DNA of 12,612 nt from assembly GCA_031275525.1 (NCBI GenBank), contig JAISOP010000117.1:1-12612 (forward strand). Direction: 5' to 3'. Below, piece by piece: positions 1 to 7,549 of this stretch (within the stretch, counting starts at the first letter, position 1; the number at the start of each line of letters is the position of its first letter). The notes beneath the pieces were generated by a model. The model made no database searches. It saw only the letters and a list, made by a program, of their open reading frames with translations, and was not told where the DNA came from. Position numbers and translations under genes: made by a program. Source of the DNA: Tannerella sp. (GTDB lineage: Bacteria > Bacteroidota > Bacteroidia > Bacteroidales > Tannerellaceae).

Positions 1-147
1 GAGGTCAACCGCGAATTGGAGGAGCAACCCGAACTGGTCAACACCAGCCCCTACGAAGCCGGCTGGCTCATCCGGATCCAACCCTCCGATGCGTCCGAGC
101 TGGACGCCTTGCTTTCCGCCGAAGCCTATCAACAGTTAATCGGGTAG
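1..147 (+). CDS. gcvH: Glycine cleavage system H protein, C-terminal part (5' truncated by window)
   Basis: GcvH is the lipoyl-carrying shuttle protein of the glycine cleavage complex. It passes the aminomethyl group between the P, T and L proteins in the cytoplasm. Only the last 48 residues are in the window. They read EVNRELEEQPELVNTSPYE and continue through GWLIRI to AEAYQQLIG and a TAG stop. This matches the usual GcvH end: the EVN.L...PELVN.SPY segment, then GWL.RI.PSD and a LL.AEAY tail. The lipoylated lysine lies upstream and cannot be checked. The stop is 4 nt before the purE ATG, so the two genes are probably cotranscribed, an arrangement I recall from other Bacteroidales. The identification is by sequence recognition and is strong despite the truncation. 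Confidence 0.93.
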   Translation, partial: EVNRELEEQPELVNTSPYEAGWLIRIQPSDASELDALLSAEAYQQLIG

Positions 148-151
148 CCGC

Positions 152-667
152 ATGACGCCTTCCGTAAGCATCATCATGGGCAGCGCGTCCGACTGGCCGG
201 TAATGGAAAAAGCCGCCCGGTTCCTGGACGAGATGGCCATCCCGTTTGAAATAAACGCCCTGTCGGCACACCGCACGCCCGAAGCCGTGGCACAGTTTGC
301 GAAAGGCGCACAGGCACGCGGCCTCAAGGTCATTATCGCCGCAGCGGGCATGGCGGCACACCTGTGCGGCGTCATTGCCTCGCTGACCACGCTGCCCGTC
401 ATCGGCGTGCCGGTGAAGGCCTCGCTGGACGGCATGGACGCCCTGCTGTCCATCGTGCAGATGCCACCCGGGATTCCCGTAGCCACGGTGGGCATCAACG
501 GCGCACTGAACGCCGCCATCCTGTCCGCCCAAATCCTCTCGCTCGGCGACGAACCGCTCCGGCAGCGGCTGCTCGCTCACAGGGAATCCCTGAAGAAAAA
601 AGTGACGGAAGCCAACGAAGCGTTCGCCGACGTGACCTTCCAATGGAAAATGAAGAATGAAGAATGA
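152..667 (+). CDS. purE: 5-(carboxyamino)imidazole ribonucleotide mutase (PurE class I)
   Basis: PurE converts N5-carboxyaminoimidazole ribonucleotide to carboxyaminoimidazole ribonucleotide in purine synthesis. The protein has 171 aa, normal for the class I enzyme. Visible motifs are GSASDW at residues 10-15 (phosphate and substrate loop), SAHRTP at 38-43 with His40 as the likely equivalent of the catalytic histidine, the AAAGMAAHLCGVIA stretch at 63-76, GVPV at 85-88 and QMPPGIPVATVGIN at 103-116. The start follows gcvH by 4 nt. The extreme C-terminus (WKMKNEE) is encoded by a 7-bp repeat array, and the stop codon also lies in it, so the tail was probably replaced by repeat sequence. All recognised active-site parts lie upstream and are intact. 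Confidence 0.97.
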   Translation: MTPSVSIIMGSASDWPVMEKAARFLDEMAIPFEINALSAHRTPEAVAQFAKGAQARGLKVIIAAAGMAAHLCGVIASLTTLPVIGVPVKASLDGMDALLSIVQMPPGIPVATVGINGALNAAILSAQILSLGDEPLRQRLLAHRESLKKKVTEANEAFADVTFQWKMKNEE

Positions 668-777
668 GACTGTTTCGGCCCTGCCGGATGCTTTGCCTTT
701 GCGTCGCGTCACCCTCCATTCCCCATTCCCCATTCTTAATTCTCCATTCTCAATTCTCAATTCTCCATTCTCAATTC
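642..777. repeat. Inverted pair of degenerate heptamer arrays around a 45-bp core
   Basis: Four in-phase heptamers of the type AATGRAR lie at 642-669 and cover the purE stop codon. Nine in-phase heptamers of consensus YYMATTC lie at 715-777, the opposite orientation of the same kind of unit. Between them is a 45-bp core (670-714) with no repeat. The right array ends 4 nt before the ispG ATG and so occupies the ispG translation initiation region. The arms could pair imperfectly in DNA or RNA. I recall similar translated runs of the FSILHSQ type in many spurious Bacteroidales ORFs, which suggests a dispersed non-coding repeat, but this was not searched. It resembles the short tandemly repeated heptamers of cyanobacteria in design only. 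Confidence 0.85.
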
Positions 778-781
778 CCCT

Positions 782-2605
782 ATGATGCTCCGTTACCAGC
801 GCCGTCCTTCGTCGGTTGTCCGGATAGGAAACACGCCGCTGGGCGGTGACTATCCGGTGCGTATCCAGTCGATGGCCTCCGTCTCCACCATGGACACGGA
901 AGCCGCCGTAGGGCAGGCCGTCCGGATGATTGAAGCCGGCGCCGAGTATGTCCGTTTCACGGCACAGGGCGAGCGCGAAGCCCATCAATTGGGCGTCATC
1001 CGCGCGGCCTTGCGTGCGCAGGGCTACCACACGCCCTTGGTGGCGGACATCCATTTCAACCCGCAAGCCGCCGGGATCGCCGCCGCCAACGTGGAAAAGG
1101 TGCGTATCAATCCCGGTAATTACGTTGACGGGGCCAAATCCTTCAAGCCCATCGTTTACACCGAAGCAAGCTACGCGGCTGAACTGCGGAAAATCCGCGA
1201 ACGGTTCGTCCCCCTGCTCGAACGGTGCAAAAGCTACGGCACGGCGATCCGGCTCGGCGTCAACCACGGATCGCTCTCCGACCGTATCCTGAGCCGCTAC
1301 GGGGATACGCCGGAAGGCATGGTTGCCTCGTGCATGGAGTACCTGCGCATCTGCCGGGAGGAACGTTTCCCGGAGGTCGTCCTTTCCATCAAGGCGTCCA
1401 ATACGGTGATGATGGTGCAGACCGTGCGCCTGCTGGCAGGGACGATGGAGGCGGAGGAGATGCACTACCCGCTGCACCTGGGCGTGACGGAGGCCGGCGA
1501 CGGGGAAGATGGCCGTATCCGGAGCGCCGTGGGAATCGGTTCGCTGCTGGCCGACGGCCTGGGCGATACCCTCCGCGTGTCGCTGAGCGAGCCGCCCGAA
1601 GCGGAAATCCCCGTCGCCCGCAAACTGACCCGTTACATCGGGCAGCGTGAAGGCCATGCGCCCATAGCGGCTCCGGCCATGCGCCGGCCCGGTTTTGCCC
1701 GCGCTACCCACGCTGCCGGAAGCATCGGCGGCACGGGTGTGCCGGTGGTTATCTCCGACCACAGCCTGCGCACCGGCTCGATCGACCCTGCCAACCGCCC
1801 GGACTTCATCTACCTCGGGGCTAACCGGGTGGGCAGCGTTGGCGGAGCCGGCGAAACGCCGCGGATTGTGGACGTGGACAGCTGGGAAGGTCAGCCGGGG
1901 ACGTATCCGTATTTCCGCGCGGGCGAGATGGACAGGCTGTCCCGGTGTAGCGCGGCCCTGAAATTTGTCGAGTGCAGCGGCCACGCCCCGGACAACGAGG
2001 GGATACGGCTGCTTGGGCAGGACCCGTCTGCCGTTATCGTCTGGGACGGACGCCATCCGGATTACCTCAACGAGGCGCGTGCACTGGTTTGCCGCCTGCG
2101 GCAGGCGCATTGCGACACGCCGCTGATCCTGCGCCGCCGTTACCGGGAACCGGACCGGGAAACGCTTCAATTGCAGGCGGCGGTCGATTTCGGCGCCCTG
2201 CTGCTCGACGGCATCGGCAACGGCCTTATGCTAAGCCACACAGACCTCGATCCCGGCCTCACGGACAGTTACCTGTTCAGCATCCTGCAAGCCGTCCGGC
2301 TGCGGGTCAGCAAGACGGAATACATCTCCTGTCCCGGTTGCGGCCGGACGCGCTATGACCTGCAAACGACCCTCGCCCGTGTCAAGGCCGCCACTTCCCA
2401 CCTGAAAGGGTTAAAGATTGCCGTTATGGGCTGCATCGTCAACGGCCCGGGCGAAATGGCCGACGCCGATTACGGCTATGTCGGCGCCGGACGGGAGCGC
2501 GTCAACCTGTACAAGGGCCGGGAATGCCGGCTCCGGAACATCCCCGAACAAGAGGCCGTACAACAATTGGTGCAGCTCATCCAGGAAAGCGGCGACTGGA
2601 AATAA
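782..2605 (+). CDS. ispG: (E)-4-hydroxy-3-methylbut-2-enyl-diphosphate synthase (IspG/GcpE), large form
   Basis: IspG is the penultimate enzyme of the MEP isoprenoid pathway. It reduces methylerythritol cyclodiphosphate to HMBPP using a [4Fe-4S] cluster. The 607-aa length fits the long form with an extra domain between the N-terminal TIM barrel and the cluster domain, as in plants, chlamydiae and Bacteroidetes; the E. coli type has about 370 aa. The N-terminal barrel shows VRIQSM, VADIHFNPQAA and VRINPGNY. The cluster ligands are Cys517 and Cys520 (SCPGCGRTRYDL) and Cys551 (GCIVNGPGE, with Glu558). The extra domain lies roughly at residues 290-500. The frame opens with two adjacent ATG codons and the first was taken. 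No Shine-Dalgarno is visible because the heptamer array fills the leader. It is the last gene of the gcvH-purE-ispG group. Confidence 0.97.
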   Translation: MMLRYQRRPSSVVRIGNTPLGGDYPVRIQSMASVSTMDTEAAVGQAVRMIEAGAEYVRFTAQGEREAHQLGVIRAALRAQGYHTPLVADIHFNPQAAGIAAANVEKVRINPGNYVDGAKSFKPIVYTEASYAAELRKIRERFVPLLERCKSYGTAIRLGVNHGSLSDRILSRYGDTPEGMVASCMEYLRICREERFPEVVLSIKASNTVMMVQTVRLLAGTMEAEEMHYPLHLGVTEAGDGEDGRIRSAVGIGSLLADGLGDTLRVSLSEPPEAEIPVARKLTRYIGQREGHAPIAAPAMRRPGFARATHAAGSIGGTGVPVVISDHSLRTGSIDPANRPDFIYLGANRVGSVGGAGETPRIVDVDSWEGQPGTYPYFRAGEMDRLSRCSAALKFVECSGHAPDNEGIRLLGQDPSAVIVWDGRHPDYLNEARALVCRLRQAHCDTPLILRRRYREPDRETLQLQAAVDFGALLLDGIGNGLMLSHTDLDPGLTDSYLFSILQAVRLRVSKTEYISCPGCGRTRYDLQTTLARVKAATSHLKGLKIAVMGCIVNGPGEMADADYGYVGAGRERVNLYKGRECRLRNIPEQEAVQQLVQLIQESGDWK

Positions 2606-2616
2606 GAACGGGGAGT

Positions 2617-2640
2617 GTTCTTTTTCTTGGTAAAAAGAAC
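2617..2640. terminator. 9-bp stem hairpin with T- and A-rich arms downstream of ispG
   Basis: GTTCTTTTT (2617-2625) pairs perfectly with AAAAAGAAC (2632-2640) around a 6-nt loop, 11 nt after the ispG stop. The position suits transcript termination, but the stem is AT-rich and no T run follows on the plus strand. The hairpin and the sequence after it resemble a dispersed intergenic repeat that I recall from Bacteroidales, so it may be a repeat end and not a dedicated terminator. Confidence 0.45.
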
Positions 2641-2708
2641 CAAAAATCAAGGCTTCGTGCGCTTGGCTGGGTAAGTGAAGCTCGGGAGGCTAATTTCCAC
2701 GACGCCCG

Positions 2709-2747
2709 CCCCCGTCAGTTTTTGCCGTTTGCTTTAGTTGACGGGGG
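2709..2747. terminator. GC-rich inverted repeat in convergent intergenic region
   Basis: CCCCCGTCA (2709-2717) and TGACGGGGG (2739-2747) are perfect reverse complements separated by 21 nt. The stem can be extended inward by G-T wobbles and one T-A pair. The site lies between the ends of two convergent transcription units (ispG and nspC), so a two-way terminator or transcript-stabilising hairpin is possible. No T run follows. Confidence 0.4.
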
Positions 2748-2789
2748 ATGAGGGCAACTGCAACCGCGAGGGTTCCCTTCAAATGTTTT

Positions 2790-2861
2790 GAGAAACTTTC
2801 CGACGCGTCGGATCTCATTTTGAATGATTCAAGAGACTTTCCGACATGTCGGATTTCATTA
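2790..2861. repeat. Two 41-bp-spaced copies of a unit carrying a 14-bp palindrome
   Basis: Two tandem copies of a degenerate 41-bp unit each contain a perfect palindrome: TCCGACGCGTCGGA at 2799-2812 and TCCGACATGTCGGA at 2840-2853. Both are preceded by ACTTT and followed by a similar TyTCATT stretch. The palindrome centres differ (GC versus AT) but each remains self-complementary. The copies may be protein binding sites, convergent-gap hairpins or remnants of a dispersed repeat. The rest of the gap 2606-2981 holds no gene that can be supported. Confidence 0.65.
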
Positions 2862-2981
2862 TAGGGTTTGCCGCGCCGCGTCCCCGGGAAAGAGGCGACG
2901 CATGTAAAAGAGGGGGAAGGCCTGCGGGAATGAAGGATGAATGGGTGTTACAGCTTTTGTATGCTCCCGGTACAAATGAAT

Positions 2982-4121
2982 TCAATCCATCCGTTGCTTG
3001 TAATCCTCGTACCGGAAGGTTCGGAAGATTTCGAGATTGCCGGTTGCCGTCCGCAAGGCGATGGACGGGTGCGGAATACCGTTGAACATCGTCGTTTTAA
3101 CGACCGTGTAATGAATCATGTCTTCAAATATCAATTTATCGCCCACTTTCAGCGGCTGTTGGAAAGACCAGTCGCCCATGTAATCACCGCTCAGGCAGCT
3201 ACATCCGCCGATGCGGTAGGTAGGTTTGCCGGCCGTGGCTTCCAGTGCGCCGCGAATCACGGGACGGTACGGCATTTCCAGACAGTCGGGCATGTGGCAC
3301 GAAAACGAGGCGTCGATGATGGCCGTCCGTATCCCCCTGTTTTCCACAATATCCACTACCGTGGTCAACAGGAACCCCGTCTGCCACGTGAAGGCGCTCC
3401 CCGGCTCGAGAATTACTTGCAGATGCGGATACCTGGCCCGGAACGAGCGCAACAGTGCGATCAGGTGTGCCGTGTCATATCCCTTGCGCGTCATCAGGTG
3501 GCCACCGCCCATGTTCAGCCAGCGGATTTGGGGGAGGAAGACGCCGAAACGTGTTTCGACGGCGTGGAGCGTCTGTTCCAGCGCATAGGAAGTCGATTCG
3601 CAGAGCGTGTGGAAATGAAGTCCTTCTATGCCGTCCGGCAACGTGTTGCCCAGCGATTCGCGGACGATGCCTAAGCGCGAACCGGGGGCGCAGGGGTCAT
3701 ACAGCGCCGTCTCGACCGTCGAATATTCGGGATTGATGCGCAGCCCGCACGAGACACGGCGGCCGGCGGCCTGTATCATCGGCCGGAAACGCTCGTATTG
3801 CGACAAGGAATTGAAGGTGATATGACTGCTGTATTTCAACAGGATCGGGAATGCTGCCTCCGTATAGGCCGGGGCATACGTGTGTGCCGGCGTGCCCATC
3901 TCTTCAAACACCAGGCGGGCTTCGTGAACGGAACTGGCCGTGGCGTACGGGATTCGTTCGCGGATGAGGGGAAACGCTTTCCACATGGCAAAGGCTTTCA
4001 ATGCCAGGATCATTTCCACGCCGGCATCTTCCTTCACCGCCTCCATCAGGGCGAGGTTGTCGCGCAGGCGCTGTTCTTCCATCACATAGCAGGGTGAGGG
4101 TATCGAATCCACCTCCATCAT
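2982..4121 (-). CDS. nspC: Carboxynorspermidine/carboxyspermidine decarboxylase
   Basis: This PLP enzyme of the alanine-racemase fold (fold III) decarboxylates carboxyspermidine or carboxynorspermidine, the last step of the dehydrogenase/decarboxylase route by which gut Bacteroidetes make spermidine. It has 379 aa, the usual size. Visible features are LALKAF with the PLP lysine at Lys42, HFHTLCES at residues 169-176, GGGH at 205-208, EPGSAF at 239-244 (phosphate side), and the C-terminal GCSCLSGDYMGDW block at 306-318. That block holds the probable catalytic cysteine (Cys309) and the aspartate. The gene starts 3 nt after the helicase stop. An AAGGA-like sequence lies a few bases upstream of the ATG-ATG pair, so it is probably read from the helicase promoter. 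The partner dehydrogenase is not in the window. Confidence 0.95.
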   Translation of the reverse strand: MMEVDSIPSPCYVMEEQRLRDNLALMEAVKEDAGVEMILALKAFAMWKAFPLIRERIPYATASSVHEARLVFEEMGTPAHTYAPAYTEAAFPILLKYSSHITFNSLSQYERFRPMIQAAGRRVSCGLRINPEYSTVETALYDPCAPGSRLGIVRESLGNTLPDGIEGLHFHTLCESTSYALEQTLHAVETRFGVFLPQIRWLNMGGGHLMTRKGYDTAHLIALLRSFRARYPHLQVILEPGSAFTWQTGFLLTTVVDIVENRGIRTAIIDASFSCHMPDCLEMPYRPVIRGALEATAGKPTYRIGGCSCLSGDYMGDWSFQQPLKVGDKLIFEDMIHYTVVKTTMFNGIPHPSIALRTATGNLEIFRTFRYEDYKQRMD

Positions 4122-4124
4122 GCG

Positions 4125-6422
4125 CTATTCCTTTAATATTGTCACTTTCGCATATTTGAGGAGCAGGCTTTTTGTCCCGGAGTGTTCAAACGAAATGGAC
4201 GCCCGGGCATTGCTCCCGCCGCCTTCCAGGGAGAGTATCCGGCCCCGGCCGAAACGCTCGTGACGCACGATGTCCCCCACCTGGAACCCGCCCGGGATGC
4301 CGCCCTGTTCGCCGGCTTCCGGCCTGGAGACCTCCAATTTCGTCAGGGACGGGGCCGGCCGGACATCCCGCGTAAAGGAGGAAACAGGGGAAGAGGCAAA
4401 CGTCCGGCCCGGCTGTGCGGCCCCGGCCTGCCGGTTCGGCTGCTCCTCCTGCCGGTCAACGTAGCGGGGGTCCATGTCATTGAGAAAATGACTGGGCCTG
4501 CACGCCGTGTTTTCCCCGTTACGGAAACGGTTCCGGGCATACGAGACGGTACAGTGTTTCCTGGCGCGGGTGATGGCAACGTAAAACAGCCGCCGTTCCT
4601 CTTCGACGGCATGAGGGCTGTCTTTCGCCATGGCCGATGGAAACAGGTTTTCTTCCATCCCGGTAACGAAGACGTTGTCAAATTCAAGACCCTTGGCCGC
4701 ATGTACGGTCATCAACGTGACCTGGTCGGCCTCGCGATCCTCCCGGCCGGTATCCTGGTCGGTGATGAGCGACACTTCCATCAGGAAATCGGTTAGCGAC
4801 GTCTCTTCCCCGGTTTCCTCCCGCCGGGTGGCACAGAATTCGGCAATGGCGTTCAGCAGTTCCTGCAGGTTTTCCTGTCGGCTGATGTTTTCGACCGTCC
4901 GGTCCTGGAAAAACGCTGCGGCCATTCCGCTCCGCTTCACCAGCAGTTCCGCGATTTCATCCGCAGACAACTGCCGGTTTTCCTTCATCAGCTCCTCCAT
5001 CATGGCGTGGAAACTCCTAAGCCTGCGGATAGTTCCCTCGCTGAGGGCTACGGCGTATTCCGCCGGGGCGCTCAACACCGTCCACAGGCTGACCTGGTGT
5101 GCCGCAGCGGCCGCCAACAGCTTGTTTACCGTCGTTTCCCCAATCCCGCGGGCGGGGAAGTTGATGATGCGGCGCAGGGCTTCCCCGTCGTGCGGGTTGA
5201 CCGTCACGCGGAAATAGGCGATGATATCCCTGATTTCCTTTCGCTGGTAAAACGACTGCGAACCGTAAACCCGGTAGGCGATGTTCCGCTTCCGGAGCGC
5301 TTCCTCCATCACGCGCGACTGGGCATTGGTGCGGTACAGTATGGCAAAATCGGCATAGCGGGCATGTTCCCTCATACGCAACTCCGCGATCTGCGAGGCG
5401 ACCAGGTAGCCCTCTTCATAATCGGAATAGGAGGCAAGGATGCGTATCTTGCTGCCCGGTTCGTTTTCGGAATAGACCGTTTTGGGTATCTGTTCCCTGT
5501 TTTTGCCGATCAGGCTGTTGGCCGCATTGACGATGTTCTGGGTCGAACGGTAGTTCCGCTCCAGCTTGAATATCCGGAAATCGGGATAATGATCCTTGAA
5601 ACGGAGCATGTTGTCGATGTTCGCGCCCCGGAAGGAATAAATGCTCTGCGCATCGTCGCCGACAACGCAAATCCTGTGGTGACGCTCGCACAGGCGTGTG
5701 ACAATCAGGTGCTGGGCAAAATTGGTGTCCTGGTATTCGTCAACCAGCACATAACGGAACATCTCCTGATACTTGAGCAGCGTCTCCGGATGGTCGCGGA
5801 GCAGGATGTTGGTCTGTAGCAGCAGTTCGTCAAAGTCCATCGCCCCGGCCTGGAAACAGCGTGCCTGGTAACGCTTGTAGATTTCGCGGAAAAGCGGAAT
5901 CTGCGCCCGCATGTCATGTTCCACCATTTCGCGGTTCTGCTCGTAGGAACGGCTTGTGATCAGGGCATTCTTGGCGTTGGAGAGGCGGCTCTGGATCAGG
6001 GCGGGACGATATACTTTCTCGTCTAATTGCATTTCTTTGAGGATGATGCGGATCAGGCTTTTGCTGTCGGCCGAGTCATAAATGGTGAAGTCGGGCGGGA
6101 AACCGATCTGCTCGGCCTCAAAACGCAGAATCCGGTAGAATATCGAGTGAAACGTCCCCATCCACAGACGTTGGGCCATGCTCTCGTCCGTCAGGGCGGC
6201 GATGCGGCTTTTCATTTCGCGGGCAGCCTTGTTGGTGAACGTAAGCGCCAGGATACCGTACGGCGAATATCCCTGACGCAACAGGTAGGCTATCTTGCAG
6301 GTCAGTACGCGCGTCTTCCCCGAACCGGCGCCGGCTACCACCAGCGCCGGCCCGTCGCAATACATGACAGCCTCGCGCTGGCTGTCATTCAATTGTTCCA
6401 AATATACTTCTTCCGTGTTCAT
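4125..6422 (-). CDS. ATP-dependent DNA helicase, UvrD/PcrA type (SF1A)
   Basis: This 3'-5' SF1A helicase acts in nucleotide excision repair, mismatch repair and replication restart. It has 765 aa, typical for PcrA/UvrD. Motifs occur in the standard order: Q motif LNDSQREAV (Gln15), Walker A GAGSGKT at 31-37, Ia TFTNKAAREMK at 61-71, motif II VDEYQD at 227-232, motif III GDDAQSIYSFRGA at 255-267, motif IV RNYRST at 289-294, motif V TVHAAKGLEFD at 572-582 and motif VI EEERRLFYVAITRAR at 607-621. Residues 712-765 form a Tudor-like tail (VGDIVRHERFGRGRIL...) as in the PcrA/UvrD domain that contacts RNA polymerase. A good promoter lies just upstream and nspC follows at once. The name uvrD or pcrA is equally fitting, so the symbol is left empty. 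Confidence 0.96.
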   Translation of the reverse strand: MNTEEVYLEQLNDSQREAVMYCDGPALVVAGAGSGKTRVLTCKIAYLLRQGYSPYGILALTFTNKAAREMKSRIAALTDESMAQRLWMGTFHSIFYRILRFEAEQIGFPPDFTIYDSADSKSLIRIILKEMQLDEKVYRPALIQSRLSNAKNALITSRSYEQNREMVEHDMRAQIPLFREIYKRYQARCFQAGAMDFDELLLQTNILLRDHPETLLKYQEMFRYVLVDEYQDTNFAQHLIVTRLCERHHRICVVGDDAQSIYSFRGANIDNMLRFKDHYPDFRIFKLERNYRSTQNIVNAANSLIGKNREQIPKTVYSENEPGSKIRILASYSDYEEGYLVASQIAELRMREHARYADFAILYRTNAQSRVMEEALRKRNIAYRVYGSQSFYQRKEIRDIIAYFRVTVNPHDGEALRRIINFPARGIGETTVNKLLAAAAAHQVSLWTVLSAPAEYAVALSEGTIRRLRSFHAMMEELMKENRQLSADEIAELLVKRSGMAAAFFQDRTVENISRQENLQELLNAIAEFCATRREETGEETSLTDFLMEVSLITDQDTGREDREADQVTLMTVHAAKGLEFDNVFVTGMEENLFPSAMAKDSPHAVEEERRLFYVAITRARKHCTVSYARNRFRNGENTACRPSHFLNDMDPRYVDRQEEQPNRQAGAAQPGRTFASSPVSSFTRDVRPAPSLTKLEVSRPEAGEQGGIPGGFQVGDIVRHERFGRGRILSLEGGGSNARASISFEHSGTKSLLLKYAKVTILKE

Positions 6423-6438
6423 TTATTATTCAGATGCG

Positions 6439-6470
6439 CAAAAGTACGAATTTATCGGATGCCGTTCAAA
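6439..6470 (-). promoter_or_regulatory. Bacteroidetes housekeeping promoter for helicase-nspC
   Basis: Read on the minus strand, TTTG (6467-6470) is followed after 20 nt by TACTTTTG (6439-6446), a full match to the TAnnTTTG -7 element. The helicase ATG begins 16 nt past the -7 element, so the leader is very short. The spacing equals that of the promoter at 7945-7976. Confidence 0.75.
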
Positions 6471-6636
6471 CGATCAAAAGATGAAAGGACACAAGGGGCA
6501 GGGTGCAGGCTACCACTCCTGTCTAACAGAGAGGAGAAAGGAGTCGGATGATAACCGTGCGTCCGGTGTGAAGCTCGCGTGAGAATTTGAAATGCGCCCG
6601 TATACAGAGGATTTTTTTATTTAGAGAAATTCCATG
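6471..6636. other. Divergent intergenic stretch with no recognised gene
   Basis: Between the helicase promoter and the next plus-strand promoter no open frame has credible coding features, and no tRNA or riboswitch was recognised. A weak ACTCCT...AGGAGT inverted repeat (6515-6520 and 6539-6544) and a T-rich stretch near 6611-6622 are the only structures noted. Confidence 0.5.
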
Positions 6637-6644
6637 TATCTTTG
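6637..6644 (+). promoter_or_regulatory. Probable -7 element for the sigma factor transcript
   Basis: TATCTTTG is a full match to TAnnTTTG. About 20 nt upstream is only a T run (near 6612-6618), not an exact TTTG, so the -33 box is weak. The same octamer occurs in the promoter at 10400-10407. Transcription from here would give a leader of nearly 300 nt before the sigma gene, including the palindrome and the AG tract. Confidence 0.5.
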
Positions 6645-6681
6645 TTGCGCTGAACTGAATTTTGATCAATGCACTCTCGTT

Positions 6682-6943
<262 letters not shown>

Positions 6944-6954
<11 letters not shown>

Positions 6955-7528
6955 CGAACTGAATCTACCTGTTTCAGCCGAACGGATACGACAAGGCGAC
7001 ACCGGCGAATATGAACGGCTCTTCCGTTCCTTTTACAAGCGTTTGTGTATTTATGCGGAGCATCTCATCGGGAACCGGTTGGATGCGGAAGAGATTGTGT
7101 GTAACCTGTTTGTCCGGATATGGGAAAGACGCGAACAGTTGCCTGTCCGGGTATCCATGGAATCCTATATCGTATCGGCTGTGCATCACGAAGCGGTCAA
7201 CTACCTGAAACATGCGGAGGTGGAGGAGCGATACCGCGAAAAGGTACAATATCAACTGAAATACCTTGACCTGTTGAACCCGGAAGGCGCTGATACGCCG
7301 CTGACCTGTATGCTTGAAAAGGAGATGTGCGAACTCATCGAAAAAGCTATTCAGACGTTGCCGCAACAGTGTCGCGAGGTCTTTGTCCTCCACATGATGG
7401 ACGGATTGTCCTACGAAGAAGTCGCCGTGAAATTAAACGTCACCATCAATACGGTGCGTACACAGATCACAAGAGCCATGAAGAAAATGAGAGGCGCACT
7501 GTCTCCTTTCTACCGGATCAATGATTGA
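6944..7528 (+). CDS. ECF RNA polymerase sigma-70 factor, Bacteroidetes type
   Basis: This 194-aa extracytoplasmic-function sigma factor has region 2 at about residues 23-90 (EYERLFRSFYKRLCIYAEHL, then DAEEIVCNLFVRIWE for -10 recognition and core binding). Region 4 is at about 133-182, with LPQQCREVFVLHMMDGLSYEEVA and the helix-turn-helix NVTINTVRTQITRAMKKMR for -35 recognition. It fits the Bacteroides expansion family that usually sits beside a FecR-like anti-sigma factor and a SusC/SusD pair and controls glycan uptake. None of these neighbours is in the window. The start ATG has the upstream frame ending 8 nt inside it and no strong Shine-Dalgarno. A 23-bp palindromic array begins 22 nt after the stop. 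Its targets are unknown; the nearby glycosidase genes are candidates by position only. Confidence 0.93.
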
Positions 7529-7549
7529 AGAACCCGGAAGCCACCTTCC

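Noticed and set aside
68..2170. 700-codon open frame on the minus strand
   Set aside because: It lies antisense to purE and ispG, both firmly identified. Its translation has no recognisable domain and includes the heptamer repeat as Glu-Asn-Gly runs. Long antisense frames are expected in GC-rich sequence.
2846..3085. 79-codon plus-strand frame
   Set aside because: It overlaps the 3' end of nspC, has no credible start signal and its translation has no recognisable features.
6634..6681. ATG 6634 as start of the upstream frame
   Set aside because: It overlaps the predicted -7 element (6637-6644) and would lie upstream of the transcript start; ATG 6682 is more plausible.
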